Part shown: in pieces, positions 17,931 to 27,756 of the stretch | Layout of the letters: the number at the start of each line of letters is the position of its first letter | How positions within the stretch are numbered: position 1 is the stretch's first letter | Source of the DNA: Fusobacterium perfoetens ATCC 29250 | Lineage (GTDB): Bacteria; Fusobacteriota; Fusobacteriia; Fusobacteriales; Fusobacteriaceae | Length of the DNA: 64,000 nt | Direction: 5' to 3' | NCBI RefSeq assembly: GCF_000622245.1 | Contig: NZ_JHXW01000009.1 | Coordinates: 42,114 to 106,113, forward strand | Program-made: the position numbers and the translations under genes | Notes under the pieces: model-generated | The model's input: the letters and a program-made list of their open reading frames with translations, nothing else | The model's database searches: none | Told to the model about the DNA's origin: nothing

Positions 17931-18971
17931 ATGAATATAAATAAAATAAAAAAAATCATAATTTCTAGAACTGATAAAATAGGAGATTTGCTTTTATCTA
18001 TTCCTAGTTTTTTTATGGCTAGAAAACTTTTTCCTAAAGCTGAAATTATGATACTTGTTAGAAATTATAATTATGATATTGTAAAAAACTTACCTTATAT
18101 AAATAAAATCTTAAAAATAGATGATTATGATGAAAAAGCTTTAACTGATGAAATAAAAAATTTTAATGCTGATATTTTTATAGCTCTTTATAATGATAAG
18201 CTTATTTCAAAGATTGCAAAAATAAGTAAAATTCCTTATAGAATAGGACCTATTTCTAAAATTTATTCTATTTTTGCTTTTAATAAGGGAGTTTGGCAAA
18301 AAAGGTCTCATTCTATAAAAAACGAAGCCTTTTATAATTTAGATTTAATAAAAAAAATAGATGAAAAAAAATTTGATGAACTTTATGAGTTAAATAGCAA
18401 AATCTATTTAGAAAAAGAAAATATAGAGGTAGCTAATAAATTTTATACTGAAAATAAAATAAAAGGAAAAATATTTTTAGTTAATCCTTTTATGGGTGGT
18501 TCTGCTAAAACTATTACAGATGAACAATATACTTCTCTTATTCAAAAGTTTTATGATAAAGTAAAAGATATAACTGTAGTTATAACTTGTCATATTTCTG
18601 AAAAAGAAAGAGGAGAAAAAATTGTAAAAAATATAAATAGAGAAAAAGTTTTTTTATTTGCTAATGAAGGTTCTGTTTTAAATTTAGCTGCTGTTATTGA
18701 CAGATGTGATTTATACTTAGGTGGGTCAACAGGTCCTACACATATAGCTGGAGCCTTAAATAAAAAAATAGTTGGTATTTATCCTAATAAAAAAACTCAG
18801 CATCCTATTAGATGGGGAGTAATAAATAATGAAAATGTAACCTATATTATTCCTGATAGACCAGAAAGAAATATAGTGGAAAATTATTCAAAAGAGGATA
18901 AATATTTTAAATCTTATGATAATGAAATTGAAAATGAATTATTATTAGCTTTGGAAGAAAAGCTTAAATAA
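17931..18971 (+). CDS. GT9-family heptosyltransferase-like glycosyltransferase
   Basis: GT-B enzyme of the ADP-heptose:LPS heptosyltransferase family. N-terminal ISRTDKIGDLLLSIPSFFMA (about residues 10-29) and C-terminal YLGGSTGPTHIAGAL near 258-272 fit the family. The substrate-side residues differ from textbook WaaC/WaaF. I prefer the ATG at 17931 (9 bases after AGAGG) to the ATG at 17925 (3 bases). 346 residues. The acceptor is unknown. Confidence 0.83.
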   Translation: MNINKIKKIIISRTDKIGDLLLSIPSFFMARKLFPKAEIMILVRNYNYDIVKNLPYINKILKIDDYDEKALTDEIKNFNADIFIALYNDKLISKIAKISKIPYRIGPISKIYSIFAFNKGVWQKRSHSIKNEAFYNLDLIKKIDEKKFDELYELNSKIYLEKENIEVANKFYTENKIKGKIFLVNPFMGGSAKTITDEQYTSLIQKFYDKVKDITVVITCHISEKERGEKIVKNINREKVFLFANEGSVLNLAAVIDRCDLYLGGSTGPTHIAGALNKKIVGIYPNKKTQHPIRWGVINNENVTYIIPDRPERNIVENYSKEDKYFKSYDNEIENELLLALEEKLK

Positions 18972-18986
18972 AAGTAGGTGAATATT

Positions 18987-20000
18987 TTGAGAATATTAAT
19001 TATACATACAGCTTTTATAGGAGATATAGTTTTATCTACTCCACTTATAAAGAAAATAAAGGATACTTATCCTGATTCTGATATTACCTACGTAACAACT
19101 CCTAATGGAGAAGCTATTTTAAAAAATAATCCTCACTTAAATAATATTATTGTCTATGATAAAAGAGGAGAACATAAAGGTTTAAGTGGAGTTTGGCAGT
19201 TAGGAAAAAGACTTAGATATGAAAATTTTAATATGGTTATAGTACCACATAGATATTTAAGAAGTTCTGTTTTAGCTTGGCTTTCTCGCTCTCCTATTAG
19301 AATAGGTTATGATATCGCTTCTGGAAAATGTTTATTTACTCAAAAAATTAAATACGATAAAAGTAAACATGAAGTAGAAAAACTATTAAGTTTTATTGTC
19401 CCAGAAAATAAAAAAAGATATGAGATTGAATTATATCCTAGTGAAAGTGAAAAAGAAAAAATATCTAATATTTGGAAAGAAAATAATCTTGAGGATAAAA
19501 AAGTGGTAATTCTTGCTCCTGGAAGTAAATGGTTTACTAAACAATGGCCTGTAGAATATTTTAATGAAGTTATAGAAAAGTTAAAAATTAATAAAAAGAT
19601 AGGTATTGTTGTTGTAGGTGGTAAAGAAGAAGAAAATTTACCAATAGTAAAAGATGGAGTTGTCGATTTAAGAGGAAAAACTTCTCTTTTACAATTAGCT
19701 GATGTTTTATCAAGAGGAGATATTGTTGTTACTAACGATTCTTCTCCTATCCATATAGCTTCAGCTTTTAAAAAACCTAGAATACTTGCAATTTTTGGCC
19801 CTACTGTAAAAGAATTTGGCTTCTTTCCTTGGAGTTTAAATAGTAAAGTATTTGAGGTTGAAAATCTAAATTGTAGACCTTGTGGAATTCATGGAGGAAA
19901 ATCTTGTCCTAAAAAAGATTTTCAATGTATGAAGAAAATATTACCAGAATATATTTTATCAGAAATAAATAGCTATTTAGGATGTGATAAAAATGTATAA
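18987..20000 (+). CDS. ADP-heptose:LPS heptosyltransferase (WaaF-like)
   Basis: GT9 enzyme. N-terminal ILIIHTAFIGDIVLSTPLIK (residues 2-21 or so) and C-terminal VVTNDSSPIHIASAF near 245 with IFGPT near 268 are the family marks; a Cys-rich end (CRPCGIHGGKSCPKKDFQC) is also found in the GT9 protein at 20.9-21.9 kb. A TTG start at 18987 is favoured, with AGGTG at 18976-18980 as ribosome site; the in-frame GTG at 18978 lies inside that site. 337 residues. Confidence 0.87.
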   Translation: MRILIIHTAFIGDIVLSTPLIKKIKDTYPDSDITYVTTPNGEAILKNNPHLNNIIVYDKRGEHKGLSGVWQLGKRLRYENFNMVIVPHRYLRSSVLAWLSRSPIRIGYDIASGKCLFTQKIKYDKSKHEVEKLLSFIVPENKKRYEIELYPSESEKEKISNIWKENNLEDKKVVILAPGSKWFTKQWPVEYFNEVIEKLKINKKIGIVVVGGKEEENLPIVKDGVVDLRGKTSLLQLADVLSRGDIVVTNDSSPIHIASAFKKPRILAIFGPTVKEFGFFPWSLNSKVFEVENLNCRPCGIHGGKSCPKKDFQCMKKILPEYILSEINSYLGCDKNV

Positions 20001-20877
20001 AGGGATAATGGAAAAAAAGAAAGTTTTTTTTAATGAATTATCTTCTATTGAATTTTTTGATGTCATAAAAGAAGATAGATATAAACTTTTAAAAACTTTA
20101 AAATCTGACAACAGAAGTATTGTAAAACTTATTCAATTTAGAGGAAAACCATATATATATAAAATTCCTTTAGAAAAAAATACTAGAAAATGGCAGAGAA
20201 TTTTATCTTTTTTTAGAGGTAGTGAAGCACAAAGAGAATTTAAAAATTTAGAAAAAATACTAGAAAATGGTTTTAATACTTCAAAACCTTATTTTGCATG
20301 TGAAATAAAAAAATTTGGAATGGTAATTGATTCTTATATAATAATGGAATATATAAACGGAAATGCTGGAGATATTAATAGTTTACCTTTTATTACTGAT
20401 ACTCTTAGCAAAATTCATAAAAAAGGTTATATTCATGGAGATAGTCAACTTTCAAATTTTATTCTTACTAATGATAAATGTTATATAATAGATGCTAAAT
20501 TTAATAAAAGTATCTTTGGAAAAATAGCTCAAACTTATGAATTCATATATCTAGAAACTAGTTGTGGGCAAGATATAGGACAATTCTATAATAAAAAAGG
20601 TATTATTTATTTAATAGCTAGAGGTATTGATAATTATCTTATTCTTTGGGGAAGATTTAGAGCTTGGATAAAATCTTTAATAAGAGGAGAAAGAAATATT
20701 TCTTCAAGTGATACATCTAAAGAAAATTTTATTAATAAATTTAAAAATAAAATATCTACAGAAAAATTCAGTCAAAATTTTTCAAAAGTTTTTAAGAAAA
20801 AAGAAAATCAAAATGAAAATAATGAAAATAAAAATAATGATGAAACAAAGTCAAATAATCAGGAGGAACTTAAGTGA
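19993..20877 (+). CDS. LPS-core heptose/Kdo kinase-like protein (WaaY/InaA type)
   Basis: Eukaryotic-kinase-like fold used for phosphorylating LPS core sugars. Lysine region YIYKIPLEKNTRKWQRIL near residues 50-67, catalytic loop HKKGYIHGDSQLSNFIL near 145-161 (H, D and N present) and IIDAKF near 169-174 (the Asp of the DFG-equivalent). The last 70 residues are Lys/Asn-rich and low complexity. Start ATG 19993 overlaps the previous gene by eight bases, with AGGATG ahead. 294 residues. The family is fairly clear, the phosphorylated sugar is not. Confidence 0.75.
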   Translation: MYKGIMEKKKVFFNELSSIEFFDVIKEDRYKLLKTLKSDNRSIVKLIQFRGKPYIYKIPLEKNTRKWQRILSFFRGSEAQREFKNLEKILENGFNTSKPYFACEIKKFGMVIDSYIIMEYINGNAGDINSLPFITDTLSKIHKKGYIHGDSQLSNFILTNDKCYIIDAKFNKSIFGKIAQTYEFIYLETSCGQDIGQFYNKKGIIYLIARGIDNYLILWGRFRAWIKSLIRGERNISSSDTSKENFINKFKNKISTEKFSQNFSKVFKKKENQNENNENKNNDETKSNNQEELK

Positions 20878-21872
20878 GAATTTTAATTATTAGATTAAGT
20901 TCCATAGGAGATATAATTTTAACTACACCTATTCTAAAACAATTAAAAGAAAAATATCCAAATATTACCATTGATTTTTTAGTTTTAAAAAATTTTAAAG
21001 ACTCTATAGAAGGAAGTCCCTATATTGATAATTTAATTTTATTTGATAAAAAAATTAATGATGGATATAAAAATATCAAAGAATTAGCAAAAAAATTAAA
21101 TAAAAATAATTATGACTATGTTTTTGATTTACATAGAAAATTTAGGTCAAAATTAATTTCTAATGGAATTAAAGCTAAAACTTTCACATATCCAAAAAGA
21201 AAAATATGGAAAACTCTATTAGTTAGATTAAAAGTTATAAAGTATCATGTAGATGATTCCATTATAAAAAATTATTTTAAAGCATTTAAAGTTTTAGATT
21301 TAAAATATAAATTTGAAGATTTACATTTCCCATTTACAAAGCAAGATTTAGAAAGAGTAAAAGAATTTGGTGGATTATTTGCTATAGCTCCTGGGGCTTC
21401 TAAAGAAACTAAAAAATGGTTACCTGAAAACTTTGGAAAATTAGCAAAAAAATTATATGCTAAATATAATATAAAAACTGTTTTATTAGGTGGAAAAGAA
21501 GATATAGAAAGATGTAATTTAATAAATAATATAAGTGATAATTCTTGTATTAATTTAGCTGGTAAACTTTCTTTAAAAGAAAGTGGAGCATTACTCTCTA
21601 TATCAAAATTATTAATCACTAATGACTCTGGTCCTTTTCATATAGGAAGAGGAGTTGGATGTAAAACTTTTGTTATCTTTGGGCCAACAGACCCTAATAT
21701 GTTTCAATTTAATAAAGATACTACTTTAATTTATTCCAATGAAAAATGTGCTCCATGTAGTCTTCATGGAGAAAAACAATGCCCTAAAAAACATTTTAAT
21801 TGTATGAATAATATAAAAGTAGATTATGTATTTAATTTAATAAATAAAGACTTAAATAAGGAGGAATTATAG
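20874..21872 (+). CDS. GT9-family heptosyltransferase-like glycosyltransferase
   Basis: Second WaaF-like protein with the same plan: [18 protein letters not shown] near residues 6-23, [17 protein letters not shown] near 243, [10 protein letters not shown] near 265 and a Cys-rich tail ([19 protein letters not shown]). GTG start overlaps the kinase stop by four bases, with AGGAGGA upstream. Its stop overlaps the recA start by one base (TAGTG). 332 residues. Confidence 0.86.
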   Translation: MRILIIRLSSIGDIILTTPILKQLKEKYPNITIDFLVLKNFKDSIEGSPYIDNLILFDKKINDGYKNIKELAKKLNKNNYDYVFDLHRKFRSKLISNGIKAKTFTYPKRKIWKTLLVRLKVIKYHVDDSIIKNYFKAFKVLDLKYKFEDLHFPFTKQDLERVKEFGGLFAIAPGASKETKKWLPENFGKLAKKLYAKYNIKTVLLGGKEDIERCNLINNISDNSCINLAGKLSLKESGALLSISKLLITNDSGPFHIGRGVGCKTFVIFGPTDPNMFQFNKDTTLIYSNEKCAPCSLHGEKQCPKKHFNCMNNIKVDYVFNLINKDLNKEEL

Positions 21873-22969
21873 TGGCAGTAAAAAAAGTTACAACAGAAGT
21901 TGTAGATAAAAATAAAGCTCTTGAAAATGCTATAAAACAAATTACTAAAGATTTTGGTGAAGGTTCTATAATGAAGCTTGGAGAAAATAAATCTATGAAT
22001 ATAGAAGTTATTTCTACAGGAAGTATAAATCTAGATGCTGCTTTAGGACTTGGTGGAGTTCCAAAAGGAAGAATTATAGAAATATATGGAGCTGAAAGTT
22101 CTGGTAAAACAACTATTGCTCTTCATATTATAGCTGAAAGCCAAAAAAAAGGTGGAATAGCAGCTTTTATAGATGCTGAACATGCTTTAGACCCTGTATA
22201 TGCTAAGGCTTTAGGAGTAGATATTGATGAACTTTTAATATCTCAACCAGATTATGGAGAACAAGCATTAGAAATTGTTGATTCTTTAGTACAATCTTCA
22301 GCCATTGATGTAATCGTAGTAGACTCAGTTGCTGCTTTAGTTCCAAAAGCTGAAATTGATGGTGAAATGTCTGACCAACAAATGGGATTACAAGCAAGAC
22401 TTATGTCAAAAGCTCTTAGAAAATTAACAGGAACTTTAAATAAATCAAAAACTACTATAATCTTTATTAACCAAATAAGAGATAAAATTGGCGGATTTGG
22501 ATTTGGTCCTCAAACAACAACTACAGGAGGAAAAGCTCTTAAATTCTATGCTTCTGTAAGACTTGAAATAAAAAGAGTTGGTTCTGTAAAACAAGGTGAC
22601 GATATAATAGGAAACGAAGTTGTAGTAAAAGTTACAAAAAATAAAATAGCCCCTCCATTTAAAGAAGCTGCTTTCCAAATTATGTATGGAAAAGGAATTT
22701 CAAGAGTAGGAGAAATTTTAGATGCTTCTATTAAAGCAAATATTGTTTCTAAATCTGGAGCTTGGTTTAGCTATGGAGATATAAGACTTGGACAAGGAAA
22801 AGAAAATGTTAAAGCAAGACTTGAAAAAGAAGAAGACCTTTTAGAAAAAATCTATAGTGAATTAAAAGAAAAAGGTGTTAAACTTGCAACTTCTACAAGT
22901 GAAGAAGATGAAGAAAATTTAGGAGAAAATATTACTGAAGATGAAAATATTGAAAGTTCAGAGGAATAA
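21872..22969 (+). CDS. recA: Recombinase RecA
   Basis: DNA strand-exchange ATPase. Walker [10 protein letters not shown] near residues 69-77, the [19 protein letters not shown] stretch near 146, loop regions including [12 protein letters not shown] near 173, and an acidic C-terminal tail ([22 protein letters not shown] region). 365 residues. GTG start with AAGGAGG ahead. It is fused into the LPS-core operon: the start overlaps the glycosyltransferase stop and no promoter or LexA-type operator is seen directly upstream. Confidence 0.98.
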   Translation: MAVKKVTTEVVDKNKALENAIKQITKDFGEGSIMKLGENKSMNIEVISTGSINLDAALGLGGVPKGRIIEIYGAESSGKTTIALHIIAESQKKGGIAAFIDAEHALDPVYAKALGVDIDELLISQPDYGEQALEIVDSLVQSSAIDVIVVDSVAALVPKAEIDGEMSDQQMGLQARLMSKALRKLTGTLNKSKTTIIFINQIRDKIGGFGFGPQTTTTGGKALKFYASVRLEIKRVGSVKQGDDIIGNEVVVKVTKNKIAPPFKEAAFQIMYGKGISRVGEILDASIKANIVSKSGAWFSYGDIRLGQGKENVKARLEKEEDLLEKIYSELKEKGVKLATSTSEEDEENLGENITEDENIESSEE

Positions 22970-23492
22970 GATACTTTTTGAAAATAATGTAGAAATCAGT
23001 CTTCAAAAAACAACAATAGATGAATATAAATTAAAAGAGGGAGTAGAGATTGAGAAAGATATTTATCTTAATCTCATTGAGAGAGCAGCTCTCTCTTTTT
23101 CTTATTGGTTACTTGCTAAAAGAGATTATTCTACAAAGGAATTTACATCAAAATTGATGATGAAATATAGAGAAAAAAATATTATTATAAATATAGTTGA
23201 AAAATTTAAAGAATTAAATTATCTTAATGATGAGGATTTTGCTCTTTCATACATTAATTCCCATAAAAGTTGGGGAAATAAAAAACTTGAATATAATCTT
23301 TTATTAAAAGGTATAGATAAAAATATTATTCATAACCTTTTAGAAGATAATATTGAAGATGAATTAAAAGAAATAGAAAAACTTTATATAAAAATGGGAA
23401 CTAAAGAAAAGAAAAAGAAAATAGAAAGTTTAATGAGAAAAGGATTTAAGTATGAACATATAAAAAAAGTTATATCTTATTTAGAAAATTAA
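22941..23492 (+). CDS. recX: RecA regulator RecX
   Basis: Small helical protein that modulates RecA filaments. Three-helix repeats are seen: [23 protein letters not shown] (about 50-72), the [22 protein letters not shown] stretch (about 88-109) and a C-terminal repeat ending [19 protein letters not shown]. 183 residues. The ATG lies inside the recA end, overlapping it by 29 bases, so the two are translationally linked. Confidence 0.9.
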   Translation: MKILKVQRNKILFENNVEISLQKTTIDEYKLKEGVEIEKDIYLNLIERAALSFSYWLLAKRDYSTKEFTSKLMMKYREKNIIINIVEKFKELNYLNDEDFALSYINSHKSWGNKKLEYNLLLKGIDKNIIHNLLEDNIEDELKEIEKLYIKMGTKEKKKKIESLMRKGFKYEHIKKVISYLEN

Positions 23493-23496
23493 ATTA

Positions 23497-23525
23497 TTGA
23501 TAAAAAAAGTAAGATATGATATTAT
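23497..23525 (+). promoter_or_regulatory. Promoter of truA
   Basis: TTGATA (23497-23502), 17-base spacer, TATTAT (23520-23525), about 25 bases after the likely recX stop. Confidence 0.7.
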
Positions 23526-23557
23526 ATAGCTTGATTAATTTTTGAAAGGGTATAAAA

Positions 23558-24295
23558 ATGAGAAATATAAAAATAACATATTCCTATGATGGAAGTGACT
23601 TTTTTGGTTTTCAAAGACAAATAGATAAAAGAACTGTTCAAGGAGAATTAGAAAAGGTTTTAAATATTATTTTAAAAAAAGAAATAAATCTTGTAACTGC
23701 TGGAAGAACTGATAGAGGCGTTCATGCTAATGTACAAGTTTCTAATTTTTTTGTTGATGATTCCATAACTATACCTTTAAAAAATTTCCAAAGAGCTTTA
23801 AATAAATTATTGCCAAATGATATTGATGTTTATAAGATGGAAGAAGTTCCTCTAAATTTTAATTCACGTTTTGATGCAAAATATAGAGCTTATGAATACC
23901 TTATCACTTGGAAAAAAAATGTATTTACAAGAAAATATATAACCTATATAAATAAACCAATAAATTGTAAAAAATTTTTAGAAGTATTATTACCACTCAT
24001 AGGTGAACATGATTTTAATAATTTTAGATTAAAAGATGAAAATAATAAAACAAGTGTTAGACAAATATATAAAATTGATGTATATTTAAAAGATGAAACT
24101 ACATTGGGAATATATATAGAGGGAAATGCTTTTTTAAAAACTCAAATAAGAATTATTGTAGGGACTGCATTAGATGTATATTTTGGAAGAAAACCTAAAA
24201 ATTATATTAATTTATTATTAGAAGAACCAAATGTAGAGAGAAAAATAGAAATAGCAGAGCCATCTGGTCTTTATTTGACAAAAGTAGAATATTAG
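23558..24295 (+). CDS. truA: tRNA pseudouridine(38-40) synthase
   Basis: Makes pseudouridine in the anticodon stem-loop of tRNAs. YDGSDFFGFQRQ near residues 8-19, the catalytic aspartate in TAGRTDRGVHA near 46-56 and FRLKDENN near 155-162. 245 residues, standard. GAAAGGG ribosome site. A GNAT gene follows within 10 bases. Confidence 0.95.
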   Translation: MRNIKITYSYDGSDFFGFQRQIDKRTVQGELEKVLNIILKKEINLVTAGRTDRGVHANVQVSNFFVDDSITIPLKNFQRALNKLLPNDIDVYKMEEVPLNFNSRFDAKYRAYEYLITWKKNVFTRKYITYINKPINCKKFLEVLLPLIGEHDFNNFRLKDENNKTSVRQIYKIDVYLKDETTLGIYIEGNAFLKTQIRIIVGTALDVYFGRKPKNYINLLLEEPNVERKIEIAEPSGLYLTKVEY

Positions 24296-24304
24296 GGAGA
24301 AAAA

Positions 24305-24757
24305 ATGGAAATAAGAGAAGTCTCTATAAAAGATAAAAATATAATGAATGAAATAGTTGAAATGGAAAAGGATACCTTTGGAAAATTTGGTGGAGTTGAT
24401 TTATGGATATTAAAACCTATTGTAAAGTTTGGAAAGGTATTTGTTGCTATAGAAGATGAAAAAGTTGTAGGAGCTGCTGAATTTATGATAGCTTTTGATA
24501 GACCTGAAGTTTTTCTGTACGGATTTTCTGTTATGAAAGAATATAGAGAAAAAGGTATAGGTACTACACTTTTACTATATTGTGAAGAATATTTTAAAAA
24601 CTATAACAAAGAAGTTATTTCTCTAACTGTTGACCCTAAAAATATAAAAGCTATTAATCTTTATCAAAGAATTGATTATTTTATTGAAAGCCTTGAAAAA
24701 GATGAGTATGATATAGGAATTGATAGATTTATTATGAAAAAATTTTTAACTTCTTAA
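24305..24757 (+). CDS. GNAT-family N-acetyltransferase
   Basis: 150-residue acetyl-CoA-dependent acyltransferase. The acetyl-CoA loop is YREKGIGTTLL near 81-91 and the C-terminal part LTVDPKNIKAINLYQRIDY near 111-129 is typical of the RimI-like group. Cotranscribed with truA. The substrate (small molecule or protein N terminus) cannot be told. Confidence 0.82.
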   Translation: MEIREVSIKDKNIMNEIVEMEKDTFGKFGGVDLWILKPIVKFGKVFVAIEDEKVVGAAEFMIAFDRPEVFLYGFSVMKEYREKGIGTTLLLYCEEYFKNYNKEVISLTVDPKNIKAINLYQRIDYFIESLEKDEYDIGIDRFIMKKFLTS

Positions 24758-24764
24758 AAAAAAC

Positions 24765-24793
24765 TTTACTTTTTTCTAATTTTAAATTATAAT
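24765..24793 (+). promoter_or_regulatory. Promoter of the Fur-family gene, with a degenerate A/T palindrome
   Basis: TTTACT (24765-24770), 17-base spacer, TATAAT (24788-24793). The stretch AATTATAATAATATAA over the -10 box resembles a PerR/Fur box but matches poorly, so autoregulation is only suggested. Confidence 0.55.
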
Positions 24794-24830
24794 AATATAA
24801 AAATCATTATAAAATGAAAGGAGTACAAAT

Positions 24831-25271
24831 ATGAATAATCATATAGAAGAAGTTAAAGATGTTGGTAGCTTTTTAAAAGAACATGGGATAAAACCATCTT
24901 ATCAAAGAATGCAAATCTATAAATTTCTTTTAGAAAATAGAATCCATCCTACTGTTGATACAATATATAAAGCTTTATGTGATGAAATTCCTACTCTTTC
25001 AAAAACTACAATTTATAACACTCTAAATACTTTTGTTGAAAAAGGAATTGTTAGTGTAATAGTTATTGAAGAAAATGAAACTCGTTATGAAGCTAATATG
25101 ACATTACATGGACATTTTAAATGTAATGACTGTGGAAATATATATGATATTTTCTTAGATACATCTTCTTTAGATTTAAGTCAACTTGATAAATTTGATA
25201 TAAAAGAAAAACATATATATTTTAAAGGTACTTGTGAGCATTGTTTAAAAAAAGCTAAAAGTCATAATTAA
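24831..25271 (+). CDS. Fur/PerR-family metalloregulator
   Basis: DNA-binding repressor of the Fur superfamily. Winged helix: KPSYQRMQIYKFLLENRIHPTVDTIY near residues 21-46 and LSKTTIYNTLNTF near 56-68. Metal region HGHFKCNDCGNIYDI near 93-107, with structural zinc pairs C99/C102 and a C-terminal CEHC near 135-138. The two CxxC pairs fit PerR or Fur; iron and peroxide types cannot be separated by eye. 146 residues. A Cys-rich small protein follows 11 bases later. Confidence 0.9.
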   Translation: MNNHIEEVKDVGSFLKEHGIKPSYQRMQIYKFLLENRIHPTVDTIYKALCDEIPTLSKTTIYNTLNTFVEKGIVSVIVIEENETRYEANMTLHGHFKCNDCGNIYDIFLDTSSLDLSQLDKFDIKEKHIYFKGTCEHCLKKAKSHN

Positions 25272-25282
25272 TAGTGATATTA

Positions 25283-25507
25283 ATGGAAAGTAAAGAATTT
25301 TGTAGTTGTACAGATTTAAATTGTCCTAATCATCCTACTAATCATGCTAAAGGTTGCAATCTCTGTATTTTAAAATGTTTAAAATTAGGTGAAATTCCAT
25401 CTTGTTTTTTCAATGATATTTCTAAGGAAAAACCAGAAAATGGAGATTATTCCTATAAGGGATTTGCTAATTTTGTATTAAAACATAATAATAAAAATAA
25501 TAAATAG
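25283..25507 (+). CDS. Cys-rich small protein, DUF6485-like
   Basis: 74 residues with seven cysteines in the first 41 (C7, C9, C14, C25, C28, C32, C41) plus two histidines, which strongly suggests metal or Fe-S binding. The layout fits the DUF6485 family as I recall it; no function is known to me. Start ATG 25283 is chosen over the in-frame GTG at 25274; the ribosome site is weak, so translation may depend on the fur-family gene 11 bases upstream. Cotranscription with that regulator suggests a role in metal or redox handling, by inference only. Confidence 0.68.
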   Translation: MESKEFCSCTDLNCPNHPTNHAKGCNLCILKCLKLGEIPSCFFNDISKEKPENGDYSYKGFANFVLKHNNKNNK

Positions 25508-25535
25508 CACAATATATTTGTGCTATTTTTATTTT
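25503..25535 (+). terminator. Intrinsic terminator after the Fur/Cys-rich pair
   Basis: Stem AATAGCACAA (25503-25512) with TTGTGCTATT (25518-25527), then T-rich tract. Confidence 0.85.
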
Positions 25536-25542
25536 CTAATAA

Positions 25543-25586
25543 AGAAAAAGAACTATTACAAATTATTATAAAATGTAATAGTTCCC
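25543..25586 (-). terminator. Intrinsic terminator after argG
   Basis: Minus strand: GAACTATTACA pairs with TGTAATAGTTC (25550-25560 and 25574-25584), 11 perfect pairs, followed by a T-rich tract. Confidence 0.8.
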
Positions 25587-25622
25587 TTCCTTTAGTTTTA
25601 AAAGTTTTGGTTTGTTTGCTTA

Positions 25623-26822
25623 TTATTTATTTCTTAAAAGTGCTTGAATTTTAATAGGTAGTCCAAATAAGTTTATAAATCCTTCAGCATCTTTTTGGTT
25701 ATAAACATTATCTTCATCAAATGTAGAGAAATCTTCAGAATATAATGAATATGGAGATTCCATTCCTTGAAGTATAATATTTCCTTTATAAAGTTTTAAA
25801 TTTACAACTCCTGTTACAAATTTTTGAGAAACATCTACAAAAGCTGAAATTGCTTCTCTATAAGTTGTAAACCATTGTCCATTATAAATTAATTTTGCCA
25901 TATAGTTTGATAAATTTTCTTTAGCTTGGAAAGTTTCTCTATCTAAACATAATCTCTCTAATTCTTCATGAGCAAAATATAAAATTGTTCCACCTGGTGT
26001 CTCATAAACTCCACGAGATTTCATTCCAACTAATCTATTTTCTACTAAATCTATAACTCCCACTCCATGTTTACTTCCAAGTTCATTAAGTTGTTTTACT
26101 AATTCCACTCCTGAAAGAGCAACTCCATTTAATTTAGTAGGTACACCTTGTTCAAATTCTATAGAGATTGTTTCTCCCTCTTCTGGAGTATCTTCTAAAG
26201 GTTTTACCCATTGTAAAAGTTCTGAATAATTAGGTGTATTACTTGGATTTTCAAGTTCTAGCCCCTCATGGCTTATATGGAAAAGATTTTCATCTCTACT
26301 ATATGAAGAATTTTCTTTAAAAGGTAATTCAATTCCTTTTGATTTTAAATATTCAATTTCTTGTTTTCTAGATTTTATATCCCAAATACGCCAAGGAGCA
26401 ATAATTTTTATATTAGGAGCTAAAGCTTTTATTCCTAACTCAAATCTAACTTGGTCATTTCCTTTTCCTGTTGCTCCATGAACAATATAATTAGCTCCCT
26501 CTTGTTTAGCTATTTCTACTAAAGCTTTTGATATAACAGGTCTTGCTATTGAAGTTCCTAAAAGATATTTTCCTTCATATTTAGCTCCTGATTTTATCAT
26601 TGGGAATATATATTCATCTACTAATTCTTGTGTTTTATCTACAGCATAAAATTTTGATGCTCCACTTTCTTTAGCTTTTTTAGCTACTGCCTCAAAATCA
26701 TCTTTTTGTCCTACATTTACAGATACTGCTATTACTTCAAAATCATAATTTTCTTTTAACCAAGGTATAATTACTGATGTGTCTAATCCTCCAGAATATG
26801 CTAAAACAACTTTCTCTTTCAT
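25623..26822 (-). CDS. argG: Argininosuccinate synthase
   Basis: Joins citrulline and aspartate with ATP to argininosuccinate. PP-loop motif AYSGGLDTS at residues 8-16, [14 protein letters not shown] near 116-129, and [22 protein letters not shown] near 257. 399 residues, standard. It lies 31 bases behind an amino-acid-binding protein and, with it, behind an arginine-type attenuator leader. argH is not in this window. Confidence 0.97.
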   Translation of the reverse strand: MKEKVVLAYSGGLDTSVIIPWLKENYDFEVIAVSVNVGQKDDFEAVAKKAKESGASKFYAVDKTQELVDEYIFPMIKSGAKYEGKYLLGTSIARPVISKALVEIAKQEGANYIVHGATGKGNDQVRFELGIKALAPNIKIIAPWRIWDIKSRKQEIEYLKSKGIELPFKENSSYSRDENLFHISHEGLELENPSNTPNYSELLQWVKPLEDTPEEGETISIEFEQGVPTKLNGVALSGVELVKQLNELGSKHGVGVIDLVENRLVGMKSRGVYETPGGTILYFAHEELERLCLDRETFQAKENLSNYMAKLIYNGQWFTTYREAISAFVDVSQKFVTGVVNLKLYKGNIILQGMESPYSLYSEDFSTFDEDNVYNQKDAEGFINLFGLPIKIQALLRNK

Positions 26823-26853
26823 TTTCTTCCTCCATAGATTTATTATAAATTAA

Positions 26854-27582
26854 TTACTCTTGTGCAAAATATTTTTTCATAAGTTCATCAAAAGTTCCAT
26901 CTTTTACTAATGATTGATATGCCTCATTAATCTCATTAGCTAATTCTTTATTATCTTTTCCAACAGCTATTGAATATTCTTCTTTAGCTATATCTGTATT
27001 TATTAATTTTAAATTTTTATTAGTTTTTACATAATTTTTTGCTGGTTCTGAATCTAATACTACCGCTTGAACTTTTTTAGCGTTTAAAGCCATAATAGCT
27101 TCAGAAGTTCCATTAAATCTTTGAACTTCTACTCCCTCTACTTTACTTACAGCTATATCTCCTGTATATCCTAAAACAACTCCAACTACATTTCCTGGTA
27201 AGTCATCGTAAGATTTAATAATTTTAGATTTTGAATCTTCTGTATTTACCATTATCATTTGACTTGATACAAAATATGGGTCAGAAAAGTTAACAAATTT
27301 CTTTCTCTCTTCTGTAGCTGTCATCCCAGCTATTATTACATCTATTTTTTTAGATTGAAGTGCTGGTAATAATCCATCAAAAGCTATATTTTTCCAAATA
27401 ATCTCTTTATCTATTTTTTTACCAATAGCTTCCATTAATTCTACATCAAATCCAACTATTTTTCCATTTTCTAAATATTCGAAAGGTTCAAACTCTGCAT
27501 TAGTTCCAACATATAATTTGTCAGATTTTCCAAAAGCAACAAGTGATAAAAGTGTCATAATAAGTAAAACTAATTTTTTCAT
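26854..27582 (-). CDS. Amino-acid ABC transporter substrate-binding protein (Arg/Lys/His type)
   Basis: Periplasmic solute-binding protein of the SBP_bac_3 family. Signal peptide MKKLVLLIMTLLSLVAFGK, then LYVGTNAEFEPFEYLENGKI and VGFDVELMEAIGKK, with the ligand Asp/Arg region MTATEERKKFVNFSDPYF near residues 88-105. The start is set at the ATG at 27582 (GAGGAGG just upstream) rather than a start 102 bases earlier, because the signal peptide begins here. 242 residues. No permease or ATPase gene is adjacent. The operon with argG and an Arg-codon leader suggests arginine or citrulline/ornithine as ligand. Confidence 0.9.
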   Translation of the reverse strand: MKKLVLLIMTLLSLVAFGKSDKLYVGTNAEFEPFEYLENGKIVGFDVELMEAIGKKIDKEIIWKNIAFDGLLPALQSKKIDVIIAGMTATEERKKFVNFSDPYFVSSQMIMVNTEDSKSKIIKSYDDLPGNVVGVVLGYTGDIAVSKVEGVEVQRFNGTSEAIMALNAKKVQAVVLDSEPAKNYVKTNKNLKLINTDIAKEEYSIAVGKDNKELANEINEAYQSLVKDGTFDELMKKYFAQE

Positions 27583-27631
27583 ATAATATCCTCCTCGTAA
27601 AATAAAATTTATAAAAATTAAAATTTTTGAC

Positions 27632-27668
27632 AATAAAAAAAGACCAACTTCAATGTTGGTCTTTATAA
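27632..27668 (-). terminator. Attenuator terminator in the leader of the binding-protein/argG operon
   Basis: Minus strand: AAAGACCAAC (27664-27655), loop ATTGAA, GTTGGTCTTT (27648-27639), then TTTT-rich. It stands about 50 bases before the binding-protein ATG and after the leader ORF, so it must be passed for expression. GACCAACATT (27661-27652) can instead pair with leader segment AATGTTAGTC (27798-27789), 9 of 10 positions, forming an antiterminator. Confidence 0.85.
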
Positions 27669-27756
27669 ACTGATTATAAAACATATAAGATTAAATTTAA
27701 AATAAAAATATAAAATATAATATTAAGAAAATATCCACTCTAATCAAAATTTTAAA

